This document shows, one piece after another, positions 41,421 to 50,257 of a stretch of 64,000 nucleotides of DNA. Under the pieces are notes generated by a model that was not told the DNA's origin, did no database searches, and saw only the letters and a program-made list of their open reading frames with translations. The stretch spans positions 610,973-674,972 of the forward strand of contig NZ_QGDD01000002.1 in assembly GCF_003160695.1 (NCBI RefSeq), read 5' to 3'. Position numbers and translations under genes: made by a program. The DNA is from Nocardioides silvaticus. Its GTDB lineage: Bacteria; Actinomycetota; Actinomycetes; Propionibacteriales; Nocardioidaceae. The first letter of the stretch is position 1. Every line of letters begins with the position of its first letter.

Positions 41421-41448
41421 CAATGTTCGAACACTTGTTCGAACATTG
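41421..41448. promoter_or_regulatory. 28-bp palindrome with LexA box and imuA' promoter
   Basis: CAATGTTCGAAC-ACTT-GTTCGAACATTG is a perfect inverted repeat with 12-bp arms. Its centre (41427-41442) is the SOS box TCGAAC-ACTT-GTTCGA. On the minus strand it lies inside a promoter with TTGCAA (-35, 41446-41451), 17-bp spacer and GAACAT (-10, 41423-41428), with imuA' ATG 6 nt further on. Layout is the same as at 35694-35722. Confidence 0.9.
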
Positions 41449-41453
41449 CAAGT

Positions 41454-42788
41454 CTAGCGCTTGCGCTTCTCGCGAGGCTTGACGTTGATCACGATCGGCG
41501 TGCCGACGAAGCCGAACTCCTCGCGCAGCCGCCGCTCGATGTAGCGCTCGTAGCCGGCGTCCAGCTTGCCCGAGGTGAAGAGCACGAACGTCGGCGGGGC
41601 CGTGCTCACCTGGGTGCCGAAGAGCACCTTGGGCTGCTTGCCGCTGCGCACGGGGTGGGGGTGCTCGGCGACCAGCCGGCCGAGGAACGAGTTGAGGGCC
41701 CCGGTCGAGATCCGCGTCTCCCAGCCCTCGAGCGCCTTGTCGATCGCGGGCACCAGCCGGTCGATGTGCCAGCCGGTGCGCGCGGTGATGTTGATCCGCG
41801 GCGCCCACTGCACCTGCACCAGGTCGCGCTCGATCTCGCGGTCGAGGTAGTAGCGGCGCTCCTCGTCGACCAGGTCCCACTTGTTGAAAGCGATGACCAG
41901 CGCCCGCCCGGACTCGCGCACGGCCTGGAGGATCCGCACGTCCTGCTCGGCGATCGACTCCTGACCGTCGAGCACCAGCACGCACACCTCGGACCGCTCG
42001 ATCGCGGTCGACGTGCGCAGCCACGCGTAGTACTCGTGGCCGGACGCCTCCTTCACCCGCTTGCGGATGCCGGCGGTGTCGACGAAGCGCCAGGTGCGCC
42101 CGCCCAGCTCGACCAGCTCGTCGACGGGGTCGACGGTGGTGCCGGCGACGTTGTCGACGACGACCCGCTCCTCCCCCGCGAGCTTGTTGAGCAGCGAGGA
42201 CTTGCCGACGTTGGGTCGGCCGACGATGGCGACCCGGCGCGGTCCGCCGAGCTCCTTCTCGGTGACCGGCGGCGGTTCCGGCAGCACGGCGAGCACGGCG
42301 TCCAGCAGGTCCCCCGAGCCGCGGCCGTGCAGCGCCGACACCGGGTAGGGCTCGCCCAGGCCCAGGTTCCACAGTCCGTAGGCCTCGGCCTCGGTGCGCT
42401 CGTCGTCGACCTTGTTGGCCGCCAGCACCACCGGCTTGCCCGACTTGCGGAGGATCTTCACGACCTCCTCGTCGGCGTCGGTGATGCCGACCGTGGCGTC
42501 GACGACGAACAGGGTGGCGTCGGCGAGGCTGACGGCGATCTCGGCCTGGGCCGCGATCCGCTCCGCCAGTCCACGCGCGTCGGGGTCCCAGCCGCCGGTG
42601 TCGACGACCGTGAACGCGCGGCCGTTCCACTCCGCGTCGTAGGACACCCGGTCCCGGGTGACCCCGGGGATGTCCTCGACGACCGCCTCGCGGCGACCGA
42701 GGATGCGGTTGACCAGCGTCGACTTGCCGACGTTGGGCCGGCCCACGACGGCGAGGACCGGGACCGGTCCGGTCACGGGGTCACTCAT
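41454..42788 (-). CDS. der: ribosome biogenesis GTPase Der (EngA)
   Basis: 444-residue GTPase with two tandem G domains for 50S maturation. G1 motifs are [13 protein letters not shown] (about residue 16) and [14 protein letters not shown] (about 190). DTGG and DTAG Walker B motifs, NKVD and NKWD base-recognition motifs, and a C-terminal KH-like domain are all present. ATG at 42788 with AGGAG upstream, overlapping the acyltransferase stop by 4 nt (ATGA). Same order as Rv1713-Rv1712 in M. tuberculosis, with an acyltransferase inserted. Confidence 0.97.
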   Translation of the reverse strand: MSDPVTGPVPVLAVVGRPNVGKSTLVNRILGRREAVVEDIPGVTRDRVSYDAEWNGRAFTVVDTGGWDPDARGLAERIAAQAEIAVSLADATLFVVDATVGITDADEEVVKILRKSGKPVVLAANKVDDERTEAEAYGLWNLGLGEPYPVSALHGRGSGDLLDAVLAVLPEPPPVTEKELGGPRRVAIVGRPNVGKSSLLNKLAGEERVVVDNVAGTTVDPVDELVELGGRTWRFVDTAGIRKRVKEASGHEYYAWLRTSTAIERSEVCVLVLDGQESIAEQDVRILQAVRESGRALVIAFNKWDLVDEERRYYLDREIERDLVQVQWAPRINITARTGWHIDRLVPAIDKALEGWETRISTGALNSFLGRLVAEHPHPVRSGKQPKVLFGTQVSTAPPTFVLFTSGKLDAGYERYIERRLREEFGFVGTPIVINVKPREKRKR

Positions 42789-43498
42789 GCGGAGTCTCCT
42801 GGGGGTAGAGGTCCGGGCAGGCTCCGGCCGGTCTCGGCCAGCGCGTCCTTCAGCCCGGCCAGCATGCGCTGGTGCAGGTCGTCGGTCAGGGCGGCGACCG
42901 TCGAGCTCCGCCGTGGCCAGGGTACGGCGTCGACGGGGATCGGCTGCCCGACCACGATGTCGATCCGCGCACCCTTCGGCGGGAGCGAGTCGGTGTGACC
43001 GCCCGGCTCGCGACTGCCGATGAAGGTGAGGGGGACGACGGGCGCCCCCGTCACCAACGCGAGATAGGCCGCGCCGCGGCGGAACGAGTCCAGCTCGCCG
43101 TTGCCGCGCGTGCCCTCCGGGAAGACGCCGACCGCGTCGCCCTCACGCAGCACGCGGAGCGCGGTGCGCACCGCAGCTGGGTCGGTGCGGTAGCGGTCGA
43201 GCGGGATCTGGCCGGTCAGCTTCAGGAACCGCCCCAGCCTGCCGTCGAACATCTCGATCTTGGTCAGCGCGTGCACCGGCCGGGGCGCGAAGATCGCCAT
43301 CAGCGGGCCGTCGATGATCCCGATGTGGTTGGCCGTGACGACGACCGGCCCGCTCCGCGGGAACCGCTCCGCGTGGTGGACGCGCACGTCGTACCGCCTC
43401 CGGATGAGCCAACGCGACGCAGGACGTCCGCCGCGGAGCAACCAGCGCTGGGGGCGGTGGACCTGGTCACTGCGGGGCGGGGCGAGGTGGCCGCTCAT
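42785..43498 (-). CDS. 1-acyl-sn-glycerol-3-phosphate acyltransferase-like protein
   Basis: 237-residue PlsC-family acyltransferase for phosphatidate synthesis or a related lysolipid reacylation. The catalytic box is NHIGIIDGP (H-x4-D, about residues 57-65), and [14 protein letters not shown] is the glycerol-phosphate-binding block. ATG at 43498, overlapping the cmk stop by 4 nt (ATGA), and its own stop overlaps der. This cmk-acyltransferase-der order occurs widely in actinobacteria. Acyl donor and acceptor are not determinable. Confidence 0.9.
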   Translation of the reverse strand: MSGHLAPPRSDQVHRPQRWLLRGGRPASRWLIRRRYDVRVHHAERFPRSGPVVVTANHIGIIDGPLMAIFAPRPVHALTKIEMFDGRLGRFLKLTGQIPLDRYRTDPAAVRTALRVLREGDAVGVFPEGTRGNGELDSFRRGAAYLALVTGAPVVPLTFIGSREPGGHTDSLPPKGARIDIVVGQPIPVDAVPWPRRSSTVAALTDDLHQRMLAGLKDALAETGRSLPGPLPPGDSA

Positions 43499-44172
43499 GC
43501 CTCTGCCGGGGCGGTTGCGAGCCCGACGATCAGGTCGACGACTTCGTCGAGGGACAGGTCGGTGGTGTCGATGTGGACGGCCCCGTCGGCCATCGTCAGC
43601 GGGGCCACGGCCCGGCCGGAGTCGATCCGGTCGCGGTTGAGCAGCGACTCCTGGGTCGCGGTGACGTCGGTGCTGCCGGCCTCGGCGGCCCGGCGGGCGG
43701 CCCGGGCGCTCGGGTCGGCGGTCAGGAAGACCTTCAGCCGGGCTGCGGGCCAGACGACGGAGCCGATGTCACGACCCTCGACCACGATGCCGCCGGCGCC
43801 GATGATGTCGCGCTGCAGCTCCACCAGCCGAGCGCGGACCGCGGGCACCGTGCTCACGGGCGAGACGGCGGCGTTCACGGCGTCGCTGCGGATCTCGACG
43901 GAGACGTCGACGCCGTCGAGGGTGATCGTCGGCCGCCGCGGGTCGGTGCCCGACTCCAGCTGCGGGGTGTGCGCGTGCGCGGTCACCTCGTCGACCTCGT
44001 CGACGTCCACGTCGTGCTGCAGCATCCACCAGGAGACCGCGCGGTACATGGCCCCGGTGTCGAGGTAGCGCAGGCCGAGCCGCTCGGCGACGGCCCGGCA
44101 GGTGCTCGACTTGCCCGAGCCCGACGTACCGTCGACGGCCACGACGAGCGAGCTGAGATCACCTGCGTTCAC
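43495..44172 (-). CDS. cmk: cytidylate kinase
   Basis: 225-residue NMP kinase that phosphorylates CMP and dCMP. P-loop GTSGSGKSS (about residues 14-22), YLDTGAMYRAV, the CMP-binding insert and the GRDIGSVV segment with catalytic arginines are present. I use the GTG at 44172 because it gives the normal N terminus (MNAGDLSSLVVAVDG) and a GGTGG just upstream. The GTG at 44202 would overlap the tyrA end and adds a non-conserved stretch. 11 bp downstream of tyrA. Confidence 0.94.
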   Translation of the reverse strand: MNAGDLSSLVVAVDGTSGSGKSSTCRAVAERLGLRYLDTGAMYRAVSWWMLQHDVDVDEVDEVTAHAHTPQLESGTDPRRPTITLDGVDVSVEIRSDAVNAAVSPVSTVPAVRARLVELQRDIIGAGGIVVEGRDIGSVVWPAARLKVFLTADPSARAARRAAEAGSTDVTATQESLLNRDRIDSGRAVAPLTMADGAVHIDTTDLSLDEVVDLIVGLATAPAEA

Positions 44173-44183
44173 GGGCCACCATG

Positions 44184-45254
44184 CTACCGGTGGGTCACCC
44201 AACCCTTTGCTTCCAAGGCCGCGTGCAGCTCCTCCGAGCGCCCCTCCGCGACGTCGAGCTCGACCAGCCCGACCGGCCGGCCCGGGTCGTGGTCGATCCG
44301 CACGTCCTCGATGTTGACGCCGCTCGCGCCGACGTCGGCGAACAGGCGGGCCAGCTCGCCGGGGTGGTCGGGCACCGCGACGTGCACGGCCGCGACCGGC
44401 TGCACCGGACCGCCGTGCTTGCCCGGGATGGCGCGGGTGCCGGCGAGTCCGTGGGCCAGCAGGGACTCCAGGCCGGCCCGGTCCCCCGCCGCGACCGCGT
44501 CGAGCGCGAGGTCGAGCCGGTTGCGGATCTCGCGCAGCAGCCCGGCGACCGCGTCGCTGTTGCCACTGATGATCTGGCTGTAGAGCGCCGGGTCACCGCC
44601 CGCGACCCGGGTGACGTCGCGCACGCCCTGGCCGGTCAGCGCGAGGTGCTCGGGAGCCGCGCCGGCCAAGGTGCCGGCGACGAGGGACGCGAGCAGGTGC
44701 GGCACGTGTGAGGTGCGCGCGACGGCCTTGTCGTGCTCGGCGGGAGTCAGCATGACGGGCACGGCGCCGCAGGCCTCCACGAGTGCCACGACCCGTCGTA
44801 CGGCGGTCGCAGCCGCGCCGTCGTGCCGACAGATCGCCCACGGCCGGCCGGTGAACAGGTCGGCCGACGCGGCCAGCGGCCCGGACCGCTCGCTCCCCGC
44901 CATCGGGTGGCTGCCGACGTACCGCGACGCCGCCGGGTGGCTGGCGACCTCCGCGAGCGGCGCCGCTTTCACGCTGCCGACGTCGGTGACGACGGTGTCC
45001 TCCCCCGCCGCGTCGAGCGCCGCCGAGATCGCTCCGCCCAGGTGGTCCGGCGGCACCGCGACGACGACCAGGGCGGGCCGGTCCTCCTCCGACCTCGGCC
45101 GGCCCGCGCCGAGGCCGGTCGCCGTGCGGAGGTGCTCCGGCGAGGTGTCGCTCAGGACGACGTCCGCGCCCGCGCGCCGGCAGGCGAGGGCGATCGAGGT
45201 GCCGATCAGTCCGGCACCGACGACCTCGACCGGGCCGGGGATGAGTTCGGGCAC
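44184..45254 (-). CDS. tyrA: prephenate dehydrogenase
   Basis: 356-residue enzyme of tyrosine synthesis. NAD-binding GAGLIGTSIALACRRAG near residue 14, SHPMAGSERSG (substrate-binding His), and a C-terminal ACT domain (about 280-350: VAVPDHPGELARLFADVGASGVNIEDV) that suggests feedback by tyrosine or a related amino acid. I start at the GTG at 45254 because TAACCT lies 7 nt upstream; longer frames run through the VOC gene. It heads the tyrA-cmk-acyltransferase-der operon. Confidence 0.92.
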   Translation of the reverse strand: MPELIPGPVEVVGAGLIGTSIALACRRAGADVVLSDTSPEHLRTATGLGAGRPRSEEDRPALVVVAVPPDHLGGAISAALDAAGEDTVVTDVGSVKAAPLAEVASHPAASRYVGSHPMAGSERSGPLAASADLFTGRPWAICRHDGAAATAVRRVVALVEACGAVPVMLTPAEHDKAVARTSHVPHLLASLVAGTLAGAAPEHLALTGQGVRDVTRVAGGDPALYSQIISGNSDAVAGLLREIRNRLDLALDAVAAGDRAGLESLLAHGLAGTRAIPGKHGGPVQPVAAVHVAVPDHPGELARLFADVGASGVNIEDVRIDHDPGRPVGLVELDVAEGRSEELHAALEAKGWVTHR

Positions 45255-45261
45255 GCGGGCA

Positions 45262-45267
45262 AGGTTA
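45262..45267 (-). promoter_or_regulatory. -10 element of leaderless-type tyrA promoter
   Basis: TAACCT on the minus strand, 7 nt before the GTG at 45254. It supports that start. It would drive the tyrA-cmk-acyltransferase-der group. Confidence 0.45.
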
Positions 45268-45297
45268 GGGGATCGTGCCGCTCCGCGACGCGGCCCC

Positions 45298-45669
45298 TCA
45301 GGACGGCTGGTAGGAGCCGAACGACCAGTGGTTCCCCTCGGGGTCGCGCACGCTGCCGCTCCTGCCGCCGTAGTCCTGGTCCTCCATCGGCCGCTGGACG
45401 GTCGCGCCGGCGGCGACGGCCGCGTCGAAGACGGCGTCGGGGTCTTCGGTGACCAGGTAGGTGCCGGCCTTGCCGGCCTCGTGCAACGGGCTGTCGTCAC
45501 GCTCGTCACCGAACATGATCCCGCCGCCGCCCGGCCACAACCACTCGGCGTGCACCACCGTGCCGTTGTCACGGTAGGTGGCGTGCTCGGTGAAGCCGAT
45601 CGCCTGCAGCCAGGTGATCATCCGGTCGGAGTCTCGGAAGGCCATCGCGGGCCAGACAGTGGTGGTCAT
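45298..45669 (-). CDS. VOC family protein (glyoxalase/bleomycin-resistance fold)
   Basis: 123-residue protein of the vicinal oxygen chelate fold, similar to YcfD/PhnB-like small members: MITWLQAIGFTEHATY, then VVHAEWLWPGGGGIMFG, then VRDPEGNHWSFGSYQP. Metal-binding residues are His near 40 and Glu/His near the C terminus. Substrate unknown. ATG at 45669 overlaps the AraC stop by 4 nt (ATGA), so it is in one transcript with that regulator. Confidence 0.85.
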   Translation of the reverse strand: MTTTVWPAMAFRDSDRMITWLQAIGFTEHATYRDNGTVVHAEWLWPGGGGIMFGDERDDSPLHEAGKAGTYLVTEDPDAVFDAAVAAGATVQRPMEDQDYGGRSGSVRDPEGNHWSFGSYQPS

Positions 45670-46487
45670 GGCTCCCAGCCTGGGTCATCGTCGCCGCGCC
45701 GGTCTTGAACGAACGGGAACTCCTCCCGGAGCCAGGTGGTCGGACTGCACCCCGCGAGCGCCGCCCACTCCCTGCTGAGATGGGCCTGGTCGCTGTAGCC
45801 GCAACGAGCGGCCACCTCGGCCAGCGGCCGCCGGCCGAGCAGCGCCCGAGCCCGCTCGAAGCGGGCGACCCGTTGGAAGTCCTTCGGCGTCAGCCCGCAC
45901 TCTCCCCGGACCAGCGTCGAGAGCCGGCGGCGGCTGTAGCCGACCTCGTCCGCGACCGCGGTCACCCGGGCACCGCTCGTCAGGCGGGCCAGGGCCCGGC
46001 CGACCTCGGCACGCACCGGCCGGTCCCCGGCGTCGGTGAGCGTCGCGGCGATCGCCCGGTCGACGAGGGCGACGCGCTGGGTCCAGGTCGGGGCCTCGTG
46101 CAGCCGGCCCGGCAGCTCGCGGAGCGAGCGCGGCAGCGCGGCCTCGTCGAGGTCGGTCAGGCTGCCGGCGAGCTCCGCGGCGGGCCGGCCGAGGACGGCG
46201 CGGGCGCCGGCCACGGTCAGCGCGAGCTGGATGCCGCGTTGGGTGCCGTCGTGGTGGATCGCCGCCGGCGCCGCGTGCAGGCCCGCCAGCGAGGACCAGC
46301 CGCGGTGCAGGCTGCCGTCCCGGCCCGGCCAGGACACGCTGAGCGGCTCGTCGAGCGGCAGCACGAGCGTGAGCGCGGTGCCGGGCAGGCCGCGGTGCAC
46401 CCCGGGCGCACCGAAGTCGACGTCGTAGGGCACCCGGGCCTCGACGTACGGCCGCAGCGCGCGTGGCACCGGCGGAGCAGCGATCAC
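45666..46487 (-). CDS. AraC family transcriptional regulator
   Basis: 273-residue regulator with a C-terminal double helix-turn-helix (about residues 165-260): VTAVADEVGYSRRRLSTLVRGECGLTPKD and LAEVAARCGYSDQAHLSREW. The N-terminal part is a cupin-type sensor of unknown ligand. I choose the GTG at 46487 because TACCGT (46495-46500) lies 7 nt upstream; the GTG at 46496 overlaps that -10. It overlaps the VOC gene by 4 nt, so the VOC protein is likely its target or co-regulated. Confidence 0.85.
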   Translation of the reverse strand: MIAAPPVPRALRPYVEARVPYDVDFGAPGVHRGLPGTALTLVLPLDEPLSVSWPGRDGSLHRGWSSLAGLHAAPAAIHHDGTQRGIQLALTVAGARAVLGRPAAELAGSLTDLDEAALPRSLRELPGRLHEAPTWTQRVALVDRAIAATLTDAGDRPVRAEVGRALARLTSGARVTAVADEVGYSRRRLSTLVRGECGLTPKDFQRVARFERARALLGRRPLAEVAARCGYSDQAHLSREWAALAGCSPTTWLREEFPFVQDRRGDDDPGWEP

Positions 46488-46494
46488 CCTGCCC

Positions 46495-46500
46495 ACGGTA
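46495..46500 (-). promoter_or_regulatory. -10 element of leaderless-type araC promoter
   Basis: TACCGT on the minus strand, 7 nt before the GTG at 46487. It lies 8 bp after the rluB stop, so it separates this two-gene unit from the upstream operon. Confidence 0.4.
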
Positions 46501-46507
46501 GCCCGCC

Positions 46508-47275
46508 TCAGAGCCCGACGATCTCCAACAGGTCGCCCAGCTCGTCGTTGGTCAGCTCCCGGGTCTCACCGCTCCTCAACGTGCCGAGCTCGACCGGCCC
46601 GAACCGGGTCCGGGACAGCTGGCGCACCGGGTGGCCGACCTGGTCGAGCAGGCGCCGCACGATCCGGTTGCGGCCCTCGTGGATCACGAGCTCGACGATC
46701 GACTTGTCGGCCGCGGCGTCGACGATCCGCGCCCGCCGTACCCGGACCGGGCCGTCCTCCAGCTCGACGCCCGCCAACAGGTCCGCGACCGTGCCGCGGG
46801 AGAGCCGTCCGGTCACCTCGGCGACGTAGGTCTTCTCGACCTCGTAGGACGGGTGCGCCATCCGGTGCGCGAGCTCGCCGTCGTTGGTGAGCAGCAGCAG
46901 CCCGGTCGTGTCGGTGTCGAGGCGGCCGACGTGGAACAGCCGCAGTGCCGGGTCGGCCTCGAGCCGGTCGGCGACGACGTCGGTGATCGTGCGGCGGCCG
47001 CGCTCGTCGGACATCGTCGACACCACCCCCCGGGGCTTGTTGAGCACCAGGTAGACGTGCTCGCTCACCGGAGGCAGCCGGTGGCCGGAGACCTTGATCA
47101 CCGCGGTGCGGGGGTCGACCTTGGTGCCGAGCCGGGTGACGACCTCGCCGTCGACCTCGACCTCGCCGTCGAGCATCAGCTCCTCGCACTTGCGGCGGGA
47201 GGCGACGCCGGACTGGGCCAGCAGCTTCTGCAGCCGGATCAGGCCGTCCTCGTCGGTCTGGATGTCGCGGGTCAC
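46508..47275 (-). CDS. rluB: pseudouridine synthase RluB-like
   Basis: 255-residue RsuA/RluB-family enzyme that makes pseudouridine in rRNA. An N-terminal S4 RNA-binding domain (about residues 12-60) is followed by the catalytic domain with HVGRLDTDTTGLLLLTNDG, where the first Asp is the nucleophile. GTG at 47275 overlaps the scpB stop (GTGA). Same order as Rv1711 after scpB. The exact rRNA target is inferred from family, not sequence. Confidence 0.92.
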   Translation of the reverse strand: MTRDIQTDEDGLIRLQKLLAQSGVASRRKCEELMLDGEVEVDGEVVTRLGTKVDPRTAVIKVSGHRLPPVSEHVYLVLNKPRGVVSTMSDERGRRTITDVVADRLEADPALRLFHVGRLDTDTTGLLLLTNDGELAHRMAHPSYEVEKTYVAEVTGRLSRGTVADLLAGVELEDGPVRVRRARIVDAAADKSIVELVIHEGRNRIVRRLLDQVGHPVRQLSRTRFGPVELGTLRSGETRELTNDELGDLLEIVGL

Positions 47276-47919
47276 TGCTCGCCTTCGTCGGCGGCCTCGG
47301 CCGTAGGTGGGTCGCCCGCCGGCTCCGCCGCCGCGTCGCGCTGCGCGCTCGCGGCGAGGTCTTCCTCCATCTCATCCAGCTCGGGGAGGTACGGCGCCAG
47401 CTCGGGCAGGTCGTCCAGGGAGACGATCCCGATCCGCTCAAGGAAGTAGGAGGTGGTGCGGTAGAGGGTCGCGCCGTGCTCGCCGTCCTGACCGGCCTCC
47501 TCGACCAGGCCGCGGTTGAGCAGCGTGCGCATCACGCCGTCGACGTTGACGCCGCGGATGGCCGAGACCCGGGCGCGCGAGACGGGCTGCTGGTAGGCGA
47601 CGACCGCCAGGGTCTCCAGCGCCGCCTGGGTCAGCCGGGCCTGCTGGCCGTCGAGGACGAACGCCTCGACCACGCCGGCGAGCTCCTCGCGGGTGTAGTA
47701 GCGCCAGCCACCCGCCACGTTGCGCAGCTCGAAGCCGCGGCCCTGCTCGTCGTACTCCGTCGCGAGCGCCGTCAGCGCCTCGACCACCTCGCCCTCGGGG
47801 TAGCCGACCGCCGAGGCCAGCACGACCTGGTCGAGCGGCTGGTCGGCGACCATCAGCAGCGCTTCGAGCGCCGGGCGCAGCTCGGCCATGGGTACGGCGA
47901 GGGCCTCGTCAGTCGTCAT
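47272..47919 (-). CDS. scpB: segregation and condensation protein B
   Basis: 215-residue winged-helix kleisin-interacting subunit of the SMC-ScpA-ScpB condensin. ALEALLMVADQPLD and TQAALETLAVVAYQQPVSRARV are family blocks; the C-terminal tail is acidic. I start at the ATG at 47919, preceded by AAGGAG 7 nt upstream, inside the end of scpA. A start 24 nt further upstream has no better site. Between scpA and rluB as in Rv1709-Rv1711. Confidence 0.94.
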   Translation of the reverse strand: MTTDEALAVPMAELRPALEALLMVADQPLDQVVLASAVGYPEGEVVEALTALATEYDEQGRGFELRNVAGGWRYYTREELAGVVEAFVLDGQQARLTQAALETLAVVAYQQPVSRARVSAIRGVNVDGVMRTLLNRGLVEEAGQDGEHGATLYRTTSYFLERIGIVSLDDLPELAPYLPELDEMEEDLAASAQRDAAAEPAGDPPTAEAADEGEQ

Positions 47920-48799
47920 CGGTATCTCCTTGTTGCTCGCCATCGTCGGGCGAGGATGTCGGTGCCGGCTCCGCTTCGCTCGCCGGCGCGCCCTCGAACT
48001 CGTCGATCTCGTCGATGCTGGCGTCCTCTCCGCCCGTCCACCGCACGGTCAGCTCGCCGAGGGCGGTGACCTGCTCGAACGCGACAGCGCCTTCGCGGAA
48101 CAGCTCGAGCAGCGAGAGGAACCGGGCGACGGTGGTGAGGGTGTCCGGGGAGTCGCCGCAGAGGGCGCGGAACGTCATCGTGCCGGAGCGCTGCAGCCGG
48201 TCCACGACGATCGCCGCCTGCTCGCGCACGCTCACGGCCGGGGCGTGGATGTGGTGGAGGGTGAGCTCCACCTCGGGCTTGGGCTCCAGAGCCTTGGCCG
48301 CCAGGCCCGCGAACTGCTCGAGCCCGATGCCGATCAGCACCTCGGGCAGCAGGCTCGCGAACCGCTCCTCCAGCCCCACGGCGCGCGGGAAGCGGCGCGA
48401 CTCCGCGGCGAGGCGCTCGTCGAGGATGGCGGCGATCTGCTTGTAGGCCTTGTACTGCAGCAGCCGCGCGAAGAGCAGGTCGCGCGCCTCCAGGAGCGCC
48501 AGGTCCTCCTCGTCCTCGACGTCACCCTGGGGCAGCAGCCGCGCCGCCTTCAGGTCGAGGAGCGTCGCGGCGACGAGCAGGAACGACGTCGTCTCCTCGA
48601 GGTCGGCGTCCGGCAGCTCCTTGACGTGCGCGATGAACTCGTCGGTGACCTGCGACAGCGCGATCTCGGTGACGTCGAGCTTGTGCTTGGAGATCAGGCT
48701 GAGCAGCAGGTCGAAGGGGCCCTCGAAGTTGTCGAGGCGCACCTCGAACTGACTTCGGTCGCCCGATCGGTCTGACGTCACCGAGACATCATTCCGCAC
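47909..48799 (-). CDS. scpA: segregation and condensation protein A
   Basis: 296-residue kleisin subunit. FEVRLDNFEGPFDLLLSLISKHKLDV is the N-terminal SMC-neck-binding block, and the C-terminal winged helix (about 220-270) binds the SMC head. Acidic low-complexity tail at the C terminus. The GTG at 48799 overlaps the end of the RHH-like gene by 11 nt; a GTG at 48781 is an alternative. scpB starts inside its 3' end, so the two are coupled. Confidence 0.93.
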   Translation of the reverse strand: MRNDVSVTSDRSGDRSQFEVRLDNFEGPFDLLLSLISKHKLDVTEIALSQVTDEFIAHVKELPDADLEETTSFLLVAATLLDLKAARLLPQGDVEDEEDLALLEARDLLFARLLQYKAYKQIAAILDERLAAESRRFPRAVGLEERFASLLPEVLIGIGLEQFAGLAAKALEPKPEVELTLHHIHAPAVSVREQAAIVVDRLQRSGTMTFRALCGDSPDTLTTVARFLSLLELFREGAVAFEQVTALGELTVRWTGGEDASIDEIDEFEGAPASEAEPAPTSSPDDGEQQGDTDDD

Positions 48800-49181
48800 G
48801 CAGTCGCCGGACCAGCGCGGAGTCCTCCCCCTGAGCCTCGAAGTCGGCCAGCACCAGGCTCACGGCCTCGCGCACGAGCCGGCCGCGGTCGACCGCGAGG
48901 CCGTGCCCGCCGCGCAGCACCAGCCGCACCTGCTCGATCTCCATCAGCTCTTCGGAGGTGACGTAGACCGTCATCTTCTCGTCGTGCCTGATGCGACCAG
49001 ATGGCCGGCCGGAGGGCCTCTTCTCGGCCTTCGCGGCGGGTGCCTCGTCCGGCCCCTGGTCGGGCGTGTCCGGGACCGCCCGCACCGGCGCCTGCTTGGC
49101 CGGCTTGCGGGCTGGTTCCTTCGGATCGGCGGTGGGTCGGAAGAGGTCGTCGGCGGTGGGCAGGGTCACGCGTCGAGACAC
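48789..49181 (-). CDS. small ribbon-helix-helix-like protein between parA and scpA
   Basis: 130-residue protein with a Pro/Lys/Ala-rich N terminus (about residues 1-65) and a C-terminal region (RHDEKMTVYVTSEELMEIEQVRLVLRG, then LVREAVSLVLADFEAQ) that reads like a ribbon-helix-helix DNA-binding fold. I infer a ParB-like or accessory role for the orphan ParA from its position, not from a family match. The GTG at 49181 is preceded by GGAGG; the GTG at 49169, which overlaps the parA stop (GTGA), is an alternative. Confidence 0.7.
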   Translation of the reverse strand: MSRRVTLPTADDLFRPTADPKEPARKPAKQAPVRAVPDTPDQGPDEAPAAKAEKRPSGRPSGRIRHDEKMTVYVTSEELMEIEQVRLVLRGGHGLAVDRGRLVREAVSLVLADFEAQGEDSALVRRLRAE

Positions 49182-50113
49182 CGCAGGGCCACCTCCCTCG
49201 CCAGCTGACGGTACGCGTCCGCGCCCGTCGAACCAGAGGCGTACGACGTGATCGGCTCGCCCGCGACCGTGGAGTCGCTGAACTTCACGGTGCGGCGGAT
49301 GACGGTGTGGAAGACGTGGTCGCCCCACGCCTGGACCAGCCGCTCCAGCACCTCGCGCCCGTGGAGCGTGCGGCCGTCGTACATCGTGCCGAGCACGCCG
49401 TCGACCTCGAGCTTCGGATTGAGCCGCTCCTGCACCTTGTCGATGGTGTTCTTGAGCAGGGCGACGCCGCGCAACGCGAAGTACTCGCACTCCAGCGGCA
49501 CGATCACCCCGTCGGAGGCAGTCAGCGCGTTGACGGTGAGCAGTCCGAGCGAGGGCTGGCAGTCGATGAGGATGACGTCGTACGCCGCGATGGCCGGCGC
49601 CAGCACCCGCTGGAGGGTCTGCTCGCGGGCGACCTCGTGGACCAGCTGCACCTCGGCGGCGGACAGGTCGATGTTGGACGGCAGCAGGTGCATCCCGGGC
49701 ACGCCGGACGGCACGACGACGTCCTCGAGACGGGTGGAGCGGTCCATCAGCAGGTTGTAGACCGTCTTGTCCATCTCGTGCGGGTTGAGGCCGAGTCCGA
49801 CCGACAGCGACCCCTGCGGGTCGAAGTCGACGAGCAGCACCCGGCGGCCGAACTCGGCGAGCGCCGCGCCCAGGTTGATCGTCGTGGTGGTCTTGCCGAC
49901 GCCGCCCTTCTGGTTGCACATCGAGATGACCCGCGCGGGACCGTGCTCGGTGAGCGGCTTGGGGTCGGGCAGGTCGGGCATCGGCCGGCCCGTCGGTCCC
50001 AGCGGCCGGTCGTCGGCGACCGGCGTCTCCACCGGTGTCTCCACCGGGGCCGTCTCGGCGGCCTCCTCGGGTCGGGCGAAGGGAAGCAGGTCGGACAGCT
50101 GTTGGTCAGACAC
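49166..50113 (-). CDS. ParA family ATPase (orphan, Rv1708-like)
   Basis: 315-residue Walker-type ATPase. The deviant Walker A is NQKGGVGKTTTTINLG (about residues 68-83), Walker A' is VLLVDFDPQGSLS, and Walker B VILIDCQPSLG. An N-terminal extension of about 55 residues rich in Pro and Thr precedes it. The GTG at 50113 follows GAGAGGAA. It is the first gene before the RHH-like, scpA and scpB genes, as Rv1708 is in M. tuberculosis, distinct from the oriC parAB locus. Cargo unknown. Confidence 0.92.
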   Translation of the reverse strand: MSDQQLSDLLPFARPEEAAETAPVETPVETPVADDRPLGPTGRPMPDLPDPKPLTEHGPARVISMCNQKGGVGKTTTTINLGAALAEFGRRVLLVDFDPQGSLSVGLGLNPHEMDKTVYNLLMDRSTRLEDVVVPSGVPGMHLLPSNIDLSAAEVQLVHEVAREQTLQRVLAPAIAAYDVILIDCQPSLGLLTVNALTASDGVIVPLECEYFALRGVALLKNTIDKVQERLNPKLEVDGVLGTMYDGRTLHGREVLERLVQAWGDHVFHTVIRRTVKFSDSTVAGEPITSYASGSTGADAYRQLAREVALRCLDA

Positions 50114-50257
50114 CGTGTTCCTCTCAGGGACTCTTGCCTGGGGTGGCATGTCCGGAGCGCTGGACCCTGTACTGAACCCACCCATCATCGAACCGTCACC
50201 TCGGATGCGTCACGGACGGCTTCCCCACCGCCCTGAACTGTTCGTGGATCCAGTCAA

